A stretch of DNA of 64,000 nucleotides from Rhodobacteraceae bacterium EL53 (GCA_900313015.1 OMPR01000010.1:451553-515552); one strand, 5' to 3'. Counted from the stretch's first letter, positions 7,809 through 17,412 are shown. Translations and numbers: made by a program. Notes: generated by a model not told the origin, from the letters alone.

Positions 7809-10142
7809 CTACTCGCCGTAGGGGACCCAGATGTTCTTGATTTCAGTCGCAGCTTGCAGGAACCGTTTGCTGTGGTCCACGTTCCAATCGGTTGCCGTGG
7901 CGTTATTCACCCATGTTCGTTTCAGGTTGCCTGCTGATGCCTTTTCGATCTGGGCGGACAGATCGGTGGATGAGAAAGACCAAACCGCATCCACATTCAG
8001 ATGCGACGCCAATGGCTTGGCCAGGTCCGCATGGACACCCGTCAGAATGTTCACAACGCCAGCTGGCACATCCGAGGTTTCCAAGATTTGATAGAAATCA
8101 GTGGCGGCCAGCGGATAAGGCTCTGAGGCGGCCAGAACCACCCGGTTCCCCATCGCAATCGCAGGGGCCATGACTGAAACCAACCCCAACAGTGGCGCCT
8201 CATCGGCGCAGAGCGCACCGATAACACCGGTGGGTTCCTTCATCGCCAAAGCGACACCCCGGATCGGAACACCGTGTACCTGACCGTCGTACTTGTCAGC
8301 CCAAGCCGCCGCTGAGAACAAACGCTGGATCGAGGTTTCGACCTCTTTCGCACCGCCCTTTTTGCCGGTCATGGCGTCGATGCGATGGGCGAATTCATCT
8401 GCGCGCGCTGACAGGTTTTCACCGATGTAATACAGGATCTGTGCCCGCAGGTGTCCGGTTGCCTTTGCCCAGCCTTTGGCGCCTGCTGCAGCCTCGACCG
8501 CATTGCGCACGTCTTTGCGGCTGCCAAGGCCCACGTGACCCAAAAGACCTGATTTGCCCCAGATCGCACGGGAATAGCCACTGTCTGGGCGTGCCTGTTT
8601 TCCGCCAACATACATCTTGGCTGTCCGATCCAGCGGATCGTGTGGCGCACCTTCGCCGGATACGGCTTCGACCGGGGCCAAAGCTTTGGCCGTGCCCTTG
8701 GGCTTGGTATAGGCGGTCAGCCCTTCCCAGCCCCCTTCGCGACCAAAGCCGCTTTCGCGCACACCGCCAAATCCGGCGGCTGCATCAAACAGGTTGGTGG
8801 CATTGATCCAAACGACACCGGCAACCAGCTTGGGCGCGATATCAAGCGCAAGGTTCACGTTCTCGGTCCAGACCGTAGCGGCCAGCCCATAGCGCGTGTT
8901 GTTGGCCAGCTCGACTGCTTCGGCAGGGGTGCGGAAGGTGGACGCCACCAGAACCGGGCCAAAGATTTCTTCCTGCATCAACGGATCGCTGGTTTCCAAA
9001 CCGGTGATCAGGGTCGGCGGGTAATAGCAGCCGTTTTCGGGCAGAACACAAGACACCTGATGCATCTCACCAGCCGTATTGTTTTCCACCATGGTCTGGA
9101 TAGTTTGCAATTGCACCGGATCCACAACCGCACCCACGTCGATGCATTTGTCCAATGGGTTGCCAATGCGCAGACCGTCCATGCGGGCGCGCAACTTGTC
9201 ATAGAACCGATCTGCAATGCCTTCTTGCACCAACAGGCGCGACCCGGCGCAGCAGACTTGGCCCTGATTGAACCAAATCGCGTCGACCAGACCTTCGATC
9301 GCGGAATCGATATCTGCATCGTCAAAGACCACATAGGCCGACTTGCCGCCCAGTTCGAGCGTCAGCTCTTTGCCCGAGCCTGCCGTGGCTTCGCGGATGC
9401 GCTGCCCGACGGCTGTTGATCCGGTAAAGGCAATCTTGTCGACCTCCGCCGCAACAATCATTTCGCCAACTGCACCGTCACCGGTGACGATGTTCACCAC
9501 CCCTTTGGGCAGCCCGGCCTGTTGGCAGATGTCGGCAAACAACATCGCGGTGAGCGATGTGTATTCGGCGGGTTTCAAGACCACCGTGTTGCCCATCGCC
9601 AGTGCAGGCGCGATTTTCCACGCGAGCATCAACAGCGGGAAGTTCCACGGGATGATCTGACCACAGACGCCCAAGGCCTGCGCCTCTGGCAGTTCGCTGT
9701 CTTTCAGCTGCGCCATGCCGGCGTGGTAATAGAAATGGCGCTGTGCCAAAGGAATGTCGATATCGCGACTCTCGCGGATCGGTTTGCCGTTATCCAGACT
9801 CTCAAGCACCGCAAACAGACGCGAGTGTTTCTGCAACAGGCGCGCAATGGCATAGAGATGCCGCGCGCGGCCAGCGCCGCCCAATTGTTCCCACTTGGGT
9901 TGCGCGCTGCGTGCTGCTGCAACGGCCGCATCCACATCGTCTTGCGTGGCTTGGCTTAGCGTTGCCAGCACCTCGCCCGTGGCGGGGTTGCGGCTGTCGA
10001 AGCCTTCGCCGGGGGTGGTAAAGGCACCATTGATGAAATGCCCAAAGCGGTCGCCTTGGTCCACCAGCCAGGCCAACGCCTCGGCTGCGCTTTCGGGGGC
10101 AGGGCCATAATCCATGGTTTCAAAGATTTCTTTTACAGACAT
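7809..10142 (-). CDS. Tandem-domain aldehyde dehydrogenase fusion
   Basis: The product has 777 residues, against about 480-500 for a normal aldehyde dehydrogenase. Residues 1-490 form a complete ALDH: the NAD-binding region GQIIPWNFPL, FTGSTAVG, the general base in LELGGKS (E263) and the nucleophile in NQGQVCCAG (C297). Residues from about 510 repeat the N-terminal ALDH fold in shorter form without a recognisable catalytic cysteine, so the second half is probably structural or NAD-binding only. A GAGGAAG ribosome site precedes the ATG. It lies 9 bases after deoC, so the likely role is oxidation of the acetaldehyde released by DeoC, feeding acetyl units into central metabolism. Confidence 0.9.
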   Translation of the reverse strand: MSVKEIFETMDYGPAPESAAEALAWLVDQGDRFGHFINGAFTTPGEGFDSRNPATGEVLATLSQATQDDVDAAVAAARSAQPKWEQLGGAGRARHLYAIARLLQKHSRLFAVLESLDNGKPIRESRDIDIPLAQRHFYYHAGMAQLKDSELPEAQALGVCGQIIPWNFPLLMLAWKIAPALAMGNTVVLKPAEYTSLTAMLFADICQQAGLPKGVVNIVTGDGAVGEMIVAAEVDKIAFTGSTAVGQRIREATAGSGKELTLELGGKSAYVVFDDADIDSAIEGLVDAIWFNQGQVCCAGSRLLVQEGIADRFYDKLRARMDGLRIGNPLDKCIDVGAVVDPVQLQTIQTMVENNTAGEMHQVSCVLPENGCYYPPTLITGLETSDPLMQEEIFGPVLVASTFRTPAEAVELANNTRYGLAATVWTENVNLALDIAPKLVAGVVWINATNLFDAAAGFGGVRESGFGREGGWEGLTAYTKPKGTAKALAPVEAVSGEGAPHDPLDRTAKMYVGGKQARPDSGYSRAIWGKSGLLGHVGLGSRKDVRNAVEAAAGAKGWAKATGHLRAQILYYIGENLSARADEFAHRIDAMTGKKGGAKEVETSIQRLFSAAAWADKYDGQVHGVPIRGVALAMKEPTGVIGALCADEAPLLGLVSVMAPAIAMGNRVVLAASEPYPLAATDFYQILETSDVPAGVVNILTGVHADLAKPLASHLNVDAVWSFSSTDLSAQIEKASAGNLKRTWVNNATATDWNVDHSKRFLQAATEIKNIWVPYGE

Positions 10143-10151
10143 TGTTCTTCC

Positions 10152-11141
10152 TCAACCCATCGAATGGCGGTAACCGGCGGAGTATGCCCCGGTGACATGG
10201 TGTTCCAACTGGCGTTCGATATCCCCCAACAGGGAAGATGCGCCAAACCGGAACAGGTCGGGTTGCAACCAACGGTCGCCCAGCTCGTCCTTGATCAGCG
10301 CGAGATACACCAGCGCGTCCTTGGCCTTGCTGATACCACCCGCGGGTTTGTACCCGACGCGATATCCGGTGCGGTCGTAATAGTCGCGAATGGCGCGGAT
10401 CATCACCAACGTGACGGGCAGCGTGGCATTGACGCTTTCTTTCCCGGTCGAGGTTTTGATGAAATCCGCCCCTGCCATCATGCAGATCAGCGACGCACGC
10501 GCGACATTGCGCAGGCTGCCCAATTCACCGGTCGCCAGAATGGCTTTGACGTGGGCATCGCCACAGGCGGCCCGAAATGCCTTCATTTCGTCATAGAGCG
10601 CTTGCCAGTTGCCAGACAGCACATGGCGACGTGAAATGACGATGTCGATCTCTTCGGCCCCGGCCTTTACGCTTTCTTCGATCTCAGCAAGGCGCAGGTG
10701 AAACGGGGACAGACCCGCCGGGAAACCGGTCGAAACAGCGGCCACCGGAATGCCGGTGCCCTTCAACGCGGTCACGGCGGTTTCGATCATGTCGTGGTAC
10801 ACGCAGACCGCGCCCGTGGTGATCGCTGGCATCTCCATCGCATCCAGCAGGGCAGGCGAAACCGGTTGGCGCGCCTTGGAACATAGTCGGCGCACCCGGC
10901 CTACAGTGTCATCGCCCGACAAGGTGGTCAAATCAATCAGTGTGACCGCCTTAAGCAACCACGCCGCCTGATAGTCCTTTTTCACCGACCGGCGCCCAGA
11001 CAGGGTCGCGGCGCGGCGTTCAATGGCTGACGTATTGGCCTGCACTGCGCGGACCCAATCCAGATCCAGCGCGGTGCCGGGGTTTCTGGGTTCGGTCAGT
11101 TGCGGCAACTGCGCGGTCCGTTCAGGGCTCTGCGTTTCCAT
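10152..11141 (-). CDS. deoC: Deoxyribose-phosphate aldolase
   Basis: The product has 329 residues. It cleaves 2-deoxyribose-5-phosphate to glyceraldehyde-3-phosphate and acetaldehyde in the cytoplasm. The TIM-barrel motifs are present: VKAILATGEL, the Schiff-base lysine in DFIKTSTGK (K229) and the second lysine in GYKPAGGI (K265). A GTG six bases upstream is possible, but the ATG at 11141 has the better spacing from AAGGA. It is longer than the E. coli enzyme (259) because of an N-terminal extension of about 60 residues, as in the DeoC2 branch. First gene of the deoC-ALDH-SDR run. Confidence 0.94.
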   Translation of the reverse strand: METQSPERTAQLPQLTEPRNPGTALDLDWVRAVQANTSAIERRAATLSGRRSVKKDYQAAWLLKAVTLIDLTTLSGDDTVGRVRRLCSKARQPVSPALLDAMEMPAITTGAVCVYHDMIETAVTALKGTGIPVAAVSTGFPAGLSPFHLRLAEIEESVKAGAEEIDIVISRRHVLSGNWQALYDEMKAFRAACGDAHVKAILATGELGSLRNVARASLICMMAGADFIKTSTGKESVNATLPVTLVMIRAIRDYYDRTGYRVGYKPAGGISKAKDALVYLALIKDELGDRWLQPDLFRFGASSLLGDIERQLEHHVTGAYSAGYRHSMG

Positions 11142-11261
11142 AGTCACGTCCTTTAGACAGGTTCAGCGTCAAAATCGCACGACCTGCGACAGATTGGCAA
11201 GGTTAAGCAGGGGGTGACTGTGGGGAATATTTGACCGTTTGGACAAAAAGCATTCCCTTTT

Positions 11262-11315
11262 TTGCGAATAATTCGCAATTGCGTTGACATACTTGCGAAT
11301 GACTCTCATATACAT
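11262..11315 (+). promoter_or_regulatory. Palindromic operator and promoter of the metal ABC operon (Mur/Fur-like)
   Basis: A perfect 17-bp palindrome, TTGCGAATAATTCGCAA, lies at 11262-11278, just ahead of a TTGACA -35 element at 11284-11289 and a TATACAT -10 element at about 11309. A second, imperfect copy of the same half-site (TTGCGAAT at 11293-11300) lies between -35 and -10. Such placement fits repression by a Fur-family regulator; in alphaproteobacteria manganese transporters are commonly controlled by Mur. The identity of the regulator is an inference. The element is also upstream of the divergent deoC. Confidence 0.7.
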
Positions 11316-11345
11316 TCTCAAGAACAGACCAAACTGGGGTATTCC

Positions 11346-12299
11346 ATGATTCGTCGCAGCTTTCTTTTGGCCCTTGGGCTGGTGACCGCTCTCCCGCTGA
11401 TGGCGTGGGCAGACACACCGCTTAAAGTGGTTGCAACCACTGGCATGATAGCGGATGCGGCGCGCCAAATCGGCGGTGATCAGGTCGAGGTCCAAGGATT
11501 GATGGGGCCGGGTGTTGATCCGCATGCCTATCGTCAGACCCGGACTGATATCGTGGCGATGACCCGCGCGGATCTGGTGCTGTGGCATGGTCTCTATCTT
11601 GAGGCGCAGATGGGCGAATTCTTTCACGATCTGGAACGCAAACGCAGCGTCGTCGCCGTTGCCGAAGGGATCGATAAATCGAAACTGCGTGCCCATGATA
11701 CCTACGACAACAAATACGACCCGCACGTCTGGATGACCCCGGTCTTGTGGCGCGATGTGGTGATCGAAGTGCAAAAAGCACTGACCGCCGCCCGCCCCGA
11801 AGCCGCCCCCATTTTTGAAGCCAACGCCAAGGCGCATTTGGCGGATGTGGATCGCTTGACTGCTTATGCGGAAACCACGCTGGCGACCGTCCCTGAAAAC
11901 AACAAGGTGCTGGTCACGGCCCATGATGCCTTTGGCTACTTTGGGCACAGCTTTGGCTTTGACGTTCTGGGCATTCAGGGCATTTCAACCCAGTCTGAGG
12001 CCGGATTGAACCGCATTGGTGAACTGGTTGACCTGCTGGTGGATCGCAAAATTACGGCTGTATTTGTCGAAAGCTCGGTCTCGGATCGATCGATCCGCGC
12101 GCTGATCGAAGGGGCTGCGGCCAAAGGGCACGTGGTGCAGGTTGGTGGCGAATTGTTCAGTGACGCCATGGGCGAAGACGGCACATACGAGGGCACCTAT
12201 TTGGGGATGCTCGATCACAATATCACCGTGATTGCCAATGCGTTGGGTGCAGATGCCCCGGCGCGTGGCATGGACGGCAAACTGTCGGCGGGATTCTGA
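11346..12299 (+). CDS. Manganese/iron/zinc ABC transporter substrate-binding protein (TroA/SitA type)
   Basis: The product has 317 residues. The start at 11346 begins a signal peptide (MIRRSFLLALGLVTALPLMAWA). The cluster A-I metal-binding residues are visible: His in GVDPHAYRQT, His in LWHGLYLE, Glu in FVESSVS and Asp in MLDHN. There is no long His-rich loop of the kind typical of zinc-specific ZnuA, which leans towards Mn or Fe. First gene of a four-gene operon (binding protein, ATPase, two permeases); the two-permease layout matches TroABCD/SitABCD/MntABCD. The promoter carries a Fur-family-like palindrome. Confidence 0.9.
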   Translation: MIRRSFLLALGLVTALPLMAWADTPLKVVATTGMIADAARQIGGDQVEVQGLMGPGVDPHAYRQTRTDIVAMTRADLVLWHGLYLEAQMGEFFHDLERKRSVVAVAEGIDKSKLRAHDTYDNKYDPHVWMTPVLWRDVVIEVQKALTAARPEAAPIFEANAKAHLADVDRLTAYAETTLATVPENNKVLVTAHDAFGYFGHSFGFDVLGIQGISTQSEAGLNRIGELVDLLVDRKITAVFVESSVSDRSIRALIEGAAAKGHVVQVGGELFSDAMGEDGTYEGTYLGMLDHNITVIANALGADAPARGMDGKLSAGF

Positions 12300-12302
12300 A
12301 CA

Positions 12303-13103
12303 ATGCTAGATCTGGTAAGCAATCAGGGCACATCCCCGACCGACACTCTGGGCGACAGCTCACTGGCAATCCGGGGCCTGACCGTCTCATACGGTCAAAA
12401 GCCTGCTGTGTTCTCTGTCGACATGACGGTGCAACCTGGTGCCATGACCGCAATCATCGGCCCTAATGGTGCTGGTAAATCCACAATGCTCAAGGCGGCA
12501 TTGGGGATTGTGAAGCCCTTGTCCGGGCAGGTCACCGTCTTTGGCGAACCGCTTGAACAGCAACGCGCCCGTATTGCTTATGTCCCGCAGCGCGCTAGCG
12601 TAGACTGGGACTTTCCCACCCGTGTGATCGATGTGGTTCTGATGGGGCTCTATCGTGAATTGGGCCTGTTGGGCCGTGTCCGGTCGCGGCACAAAGCCAA
12701 AGCGATGGACTGCCTGCATCGCGTTGGTATGCGTGACTTTGCAGATCGCCAGATTGGTCAGCTGTCAGGCGGCCAACAACAGCGCGTGTTCCTTGCGCGC
12801 TCCTTGGCCCAAGACGCTGATTTGTATTTGCTGGATGAGCCATTTGCAGGTGTGGATGCTGCGACCGAAAAAGCCATCATCGGCGTTCTGAAATCGCTCA
12901 AAGACGCGGGTAAGACCGTTGTTGTAGTGCATCATGACTTGGCTACCGTGACCGACTATTTTGACCACGTGTTCCTGATCAACACCCGCAAAGTCGCCGA
13001 AGGCTCGGTGGCCGAGGCTTTTACTGCGGATACGCTGCAAGCAGCCTATGGCGGTCGACTTGCCACAGCGCAGGTTGATCAACTCTCGCGAGTTGTGGGG
13101 TAA
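12303..13103 (+). CDS. Metal ABC transporter ATP-binding protein
   Basis: The product has 266 residues. Walker A is GPNGAGKST, the signature is LSGGQQQRVFLARSLA, Walker B is DLYLLDEPFAG and the switch His is in VVVHHDLATV. It is the energising subunit of the TroABCD/SitABCD-type importer. Only 3 bases separate it from the binding-protein gene and 5 from the first permease, so it is co-transcribed. Confidence 0.93.
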   Translation: MLDLVSNQGTSPTDTLGDSSLAIRGLTVSYGQKPAVFSVDMTVQPGAMTAIIGPNGAGKSTMLKAALGIVKPLSGQVTVFGEPLEQQRARIAYVPQRASVDWDFPTRVIDVVLMGLYRELGLLGRVRSRHKAKAMDCLHRVGMRDFADRQIGQLSGGQQQRVFLARSLAQDADLYLLDEPFAGVDAATEKAIIGVLKSLKDAGKTVVVVHHDLATVTDYFDHVFLINTRKVAEGSVAEAFTADTLQAAYGGRLATAQVDQLSRVVG

Positions 13104-13108
13104 CTCAA

Positions 13109-14314
13109 ATGCTCAGTGATGCTCTGCTTTTGCAGCTTGGCTATAACGCCTCGCTGGTGGCTATTGGTGCGACCTTGTTGGGGGTGTCTGCCGGGGTGAC
13201 CGGTACGTTTCTCTTTCTCCGCAAGCGCGCCTTAGTCAGCGATGCGATCAGCCACGCCACCCTTCCCGGTGTCTGTCTGGCCTTCATGCTGATGGTGGCG
13301 TTTGGAGGCGATGGCCGCAATCTGGTCGGCTTGCTGCTTGGTTCAGCCGTATCCGCATGGATCGGTTTGCTGTGCCTCAACTGGCTCACCCGTAACACGC
13401 GCCTTGCCGAAGATGCCGCCATTGGTTCGGTGCTGTCGGTGTTCTTTGGTCTTGGCATTGTCTTGCTGACCGTGATTCAGACCATGGGTGTGGGACGGCA
13501 GGCCGGTCTCGAAGGGTTCCTGCTGGGCTCCACTGCCGGGATGCTTTGGGCAGATGCGGTTGTGATCGCGATTGGGGGGGCGTCGACGCTGGCGCTGATC
13601 CTGTTGATGCGCCGTCCGATGACACTAGTGGCCTTTGATCCGGAATATGCCGCCGCACGCGGATTGCCGGTGGATCGCATCGACCTTGCGATGATGGGGC
13701 TGGTGATGGCTGTCACCGTTGTTGGTTTGAAAATCGTCGGCCTGATCCTGATCGTGGCCCTTTTGATCATCCCGCCTGTCACGGCGCGATTCTGGACCGA
13801 GCGATCGGATCGCGTGGTTCTACTGGGCGGTATTGTAGGTGGCCTCTCAGGCTATCTTGGCGCTGCACTTTCCGCCTCTGCACCCAACCTGCCGACGGGT
13901 CCGATCATTGTGCTTGTCAGCTTTGGCTTCTTCGCCATTTCGCTCTTTCTCGCTCCGAACCGCGGTGTTTTGGCCGCGATCCTGCGTCATTTCCGCTTTC
14001 AACGTCGTGTGCACCTGCGTCAGGGGTTGTTGGCACTGGCCCAAGGGCAGCCGATTTATGAACGTCTCACCCTGCGTTTGCTGACCCGTGCCGGTCTGGC
14101 TCGCGCTGATGGAGTGGCCACCGAAGCAGGCAAAGCCCGCGCTGCCAAAGCCCTGCGCGATGAAAAAAGATGGGAGGTCATCCGGTCTGATCAAACGCAC
14201 GAGGCTGCTGCCGCCCTCTATGATGGGCTGCGCGACATCGAAACTGTCCTGACCAAAGATCAGATCGTCGAAATCGACCATCAAATCGGCGGCCCACAAG
14301 GAGTACCGGCATGA
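13109..14314 (+). CDS. Metal ABC transporter permease with C-terminal DtxR-like domain
   Basis: The product has 401 residues. Residues 1 to about 285 form an ABC-3 type permease with eight or so hydrophobic segments, including SDAISHATLPGV near the N-terminus and KIVGLILIVALLIIPP. The remaining 115 residues are hydrophilic and resemble a winged-helix segment (LLTRAGLARADGVATEAG) followed by a DtxR-family-like stretch (YDGLRDIETVLTKDQIVEI). Such permease-DtxR fusions are known among TroC-type proteins; here the tail may sense cytoplasmic Mn or Fe. The stop overlaps the next permease start (ATGA). Confidence 0.88.
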   Translation: MLSDALLLQLGYNASLVAIGATLLGVSAGVTGTFLFLRKRALVSDAISHATLPGVCLAFMLMVAFGGDGRNLVGLLLGSAVSAWIGLLCLNWLTRNTRLAEDAAIGSVLSVFFGLGIVLLTVIQTMGVGRQAGLEGFLLGSTAGMLWADAVVIAIGGASTLALILLMRRPMTLVAFDPEYAAARGLPVDRIDLAMMGLVMAVTVVGLKIVGLILIVALLIIPPVTARFWTERSDRVVLLGGIVGGLSGYLGAALSASAPNLPTGPIIVLVSFGFFAISLFLAPNRGVLAAILRHFRFQRRVHLRQGLLALAQGQPIYERLTLRLLTRAGLARADGVATEAGKARAAKALRDEKRWEVIRSDQTHEAAAALYDGLRDIETVLTKDQIVEIDHQIGGPQGVPA

Positions 14315-15240
14315 GTGGTGAAGAGTTCGTTCCCTTGTCCCTGACCCCGCTGCTGATTGGTATCTTTGCGGCAGTGGCCTGTGCGCTGCCAGGGAACTTT
14401 CTGGTGCTGCGCCGTCAGGCGCTGATTGGGGATGCCATCAGCCATGTGGTTCTGCCCGGCATTGTTGTGGCGTTCCTGCTGACCGGTGCTATTTCAGCTT
14501 GGCCGATGATGCTGGGCGCGGCTGGCGCTGCGGTCATTGCTGTGATCCTGATCGAAGCAATCCGTCGTTTGGGCAAGATTGAACCCGGCGCGGCCATGGG
14601 CGTGGTCTTTACCACCATGTTTGCTGGGGGTGTTCTACTGCTGGAACAAACTGACACATCGACCGTGCACTTGGACGTGGAACACGCGCTTTATGGCAAC
14701 CTCGAAAGCCTGATCTGGCTGGATGCCACTGGCTGGTCCTCGGTTCTGGATCTTGAGGCGCTCGCTGGATTGCCCGTGGAATTGCCCCGCATGGCACTGA
14801 CGCTTGTCCTCGTCATTGCCTTTACCTGGCTGTTCTGGCGCCCGCTGAAACTGTCGACCTTTGACGAAGGGTTTGCCCGCACCGTAGGTATTCGCACCAA
14901 TCTCTTGGGCCTTGCTCTGGTGGTGATCGCGGCCATCGCGGCGGTTGCCGCCTTTGATGCGGTGGGATCGATTATCGTGATCGCGATGTTCATCTGTCCC
15001 CCCGCTGCGGCCCGGATGATGACCAACCAGCTTGAGCATCAAATCGGATGGAGCGTGGGGTTTGCCATCGCCTCGGCTGTGTCTGGCTATGTTCTGGCCG
15101 GCTACGGTCCCCTCTGGTTGGGCGCGCAGGATGCAGTCAGTGCCGCCGGTATGATTGCGACAATGTCCGGAGTTATCTTGGCGCTCACTGCGGTTTTCGG
15201 CCCGTGCCGCACCCGCGCAGGAGCTCCGGTTCAGGCCTAA
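14311..15240 (+). CDS. Metal ABC transporter permease (second)
   Basis: The product has 309 residues: an ABC-3 family permease with the conserved ALIGDAISHVVLPGIV segment and hydrophobic helices throughout. It lacks the DtxR-like tail of its partner, so the channel is a heterodimer with only one regulatory extension. It begins inside the stop codon of the preceding gene and closes the four-gene operon. Confidence 0.92.
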   Translation: MSGEEFVPLSLTPLLIGIFAAVACALPGNFLVLRRQALIGDAISHVVLPGIVVAFLLTGAISAWPMMLGAAGAAVIAVILIEAIRRLGKIEPGAAMGVVFTTMFAGGVLLLEQTDTSTVHLDVEHALYGNLESLIWLDATGWSSVLDLEALAGLPVELPRMALTLVLVIAFTWLFWRPLKLSTFDEGFARTVGIRTNLLGLALVVIAAIAAVAAFDAVGSIIVIAMFICPPAAARMMTNQLEHQIGWSVGFAIASAVSGYVLAGYGPLWLGAQDAVSAAGMIATMSGVILALTAVFGPCRTRAGAPVQA

Positions 15241-15516
15241 AATCGGCGCTCATGCCACTCGATTCATAAGTCCGGCCAAAACGCGATAAATCGGATTTTG
15301 GCTATTCCATTTCTGCTGGCGCTTTCTATGTAGTGCTCATTAGAAGACGGGCCACAAAGCCTGAAAATGACTGCCACTCACGACTATCCGGTCCTGATGC
15401 CTCGTCCGAGCTGCACTTTCGATTGTCAGCTCCGGGTATCAGGGCCGGTTTTTCACCCTTCAAAACCAGATCAAACCAGTGGCAGAATCGACGCTGCACG
15501 TGCTAGGTCTAGCGGT

Positions 15517-17412
15517 ATGTCGCATTCGAACCCCAATATCAGCCAAAATCGCCCGGTTATCCGGCAACTTGATGATTCCGCAATCAACCGGATCGCTGCA
15601 GGTGAGGTGGTTGAACGTCCCGCCTCTGCGGTCAAGGAACTTGTGGAAAACGCCATTGATGCGGGGGCGACGCGCATCTCCATCGATATTGCCGACGGCG
15701 GTAAAACCCTGATCCGGGTTAGCGACGATGGCTGCGGAATCGCACCCGAGGATCTGCCTTTGGCACTGTCGCGGCATGCGACTTCCAAAATTGACGGCTC
15801 GGATTTGCTGAACATCCACACCTTTGGCTTTCGCGGCGAGGCTCTGCCATCGCTGGGCGCGGTAGGTCGACTGAACATCACCAGCCGGGTTCCGGGGGGC
15901 GAGGCTGCAATGATCCGTGTGGCAGGTGGAGTAATGGACCCGGTCAAACCTGCTGCCCTGCGGGCTGGCACCGTGGTGGAATTGCGCGATCTGTTTTTTG
16001 CCACGCCGGCGCGTTTGAAATTCATGCGCACGGATCGGGCCGAAAGTCAGGCGATTACTGATACGATCAAACGTCTGGCTATGGCTGAACCGGCGCTGGG
16101 ATTCACTCTGCGCGATGTTTCGGGCGGCGGTGAGGGGCGGATCACGTTCCGGGCCGATGGCGAAAACGGGGATCTGTTTGATGCGCTGCATGCACGCTTA
16201 GGCCGCATTTTGGGGCGTGAATTTGCGGAAAACGCTCTACGGATCGACGCCACACGCGAAGATATCCGCCTGTTTGGCTATGCCGCCCTGCCAACCTATT
16301 CGCGGGGTGCAGCCGTGGCGCAGTATCTGTTCGTCAACGGACGTCCGGTGCGGGACAAGATGCTAACCGGGGCTTTGCGGGCCGCCTATTTCGATTTCCT
16401 CAGCCGTGACCGCCATCCGGCGGCGGCCCTGTTTATTGATTGCGAGCCCACGCTTGTGGATGTGAACGTACACCCCGCCAAATCCGAGGTCCGCTTTCGC
16501 GATCCCGGCATTCCACGTGGTTTGATCGTCTCTGCCCTGCGCCATGCCTTGGCCGAGGCCGGGCACCGCGCATCGAGCACCGTTGCCGACGCCACCCTTG
16601 GCGCGATGCGGGCCGAACCAACACAACCAGGCCCCGCGCGTGTTTATCAGATGGATCGCCCCTCGATTGGCGCACGCACGATGGCGTATCACGCCCAAGC
16701 GCCAGAACCGGTGCCCGCGTCCGGGTTTGCCGAGCTCGCCAACAGCTATTCAGGGCAACTGGTCGATACACCTGTCGTTGCAAACGCAACGGGTGCTGAG
16801 CAAACGCAACCTGACGCCGTGCCTAGCGAACACTTGCCCTTGGGTGCTGCGCGCGGTCAGGTGCACGAAAATTATATCATCGCACAGACCGAAACGGGCA
16901 TGGTCATTGTCGATCAACACGCCGCGCATGAACGGCTGGTCTATGAAAAACTGAAAACCCAAATGGCCGAAAATGGCGTGGCGGCGCAGGCCTTGTTGAT
17001 CCCGGAAATCGTCGAACTGTCCGAAGGCGACTGTGCCCGTCTGATGGAGGTCGCCGAGAATCTGTCGTCCTTTGGTCTGACCATTGAACCCTTTGGCGGC
17101 GGCGCAGTTGCCGTGCGCGAAACACCCGCCATTCTGGGTGAGGTCAACGCCGAGGCGATGATCAAGGACATTCTGGATGAGCTGGACGATCAGGGCTCCA
17201 GCCAGATGGTGCAAGCCAAGATCGAAGCGATTCTCAGCCGGGTTGCCTGCCATGGGTCCATCCGCTCGGGTCGTCGGATGCGCGGCGAAGAGATGAACGC
17301 CCTGTTGCGTGAGATGGAGGCCACGCCCCATTCCGGTCAGTGCAACCACGGGCGGCCCACGTATGTTGAACTCAAGCTCTCTGATATCGAGCGGTTGTTC
17401 GGGCGCAGTTGA
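15517..17412 (+). CDS. mutL: DNA mismatch repair protein MutL
   Basis: The product has 631 residues. The frame opens at 15367, but I choose the ATG at 15517 because conserved MutL sequence (IRQLDDSAINRIAAGEVVERP) begins about 15 residues later and the upstream 50 codons look non-coding. GHKL ATPase motifs: ELVENAIDAGA, DDGCGI, RHATSKI and GFRGEALPS. The C-terminal dimerisation domain carries the DQHAAHERLVYE endonuclease-type motif, followed by ACHGSIRSG and CNHGRPTY. MutL couples MutS mismatch recognition to strand removal. The next gene, rmuC, starts 62 bases later on the same strand. Confidence 0.95.
   Translation: MSHSNPNISQNRPVIRQLDDSAINRIAAGEVVERPASAVKELVENAIDAGATRISIDIADGGKTLIRVSDDGCGIAPEDLPLALSRHATSKIDGSDLLNIHTFGFRGEALPSLGAVGRLNITSRVPGGEAAMIRVAGGVMDPVKPAALRAGTVVELRDLFFATPARLKFMRTDRAESQAITDTIKRLAMAEPALGFTLRDVSGGGEGRITFRADGENGDLFDALHARLGRILGREFAENALRIDATREDIRLFGYAALPTYSRGAAVAQYLFVNGRPVRDKMLTGALRAAYFDFLSRDRHPAAALFIDCEPTLVDVNVHPAKSEVRFRDPGIPRGLIVSALRHALAEAGHRASSTVADATLGAMRAEPTQPGPARVYQMDRPSIGARTMAYHAQAPEPVPASGFAELANSYSGQLVDTPVVANATGAEQTQPDAVPSEHLPLGAARGQVHENYIIAQTETGMVIVDQHAAHERLVYEKLKTQMAENGVAAQALLIPEIVELSEGDCARLMEVAENLSSFGLTIEPFGGGAVAVRETPAILGEVNAEAMIKDILDELDDQGSSQMVQAKIEAILSRVACHGSIRSGRRMRGEEMNALLREMEATPHSGQCNHGRPTYVELKLSDIERLFGRS

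Noticed and set aside
11169..11948. Long minus-strand frame (259 codons) opposite the metal-binding protein gene
   Set aside because: Its translation is low-complexity His/Arg-rich shadow of a clear plus-strand gene with signal peptide and family motifs.
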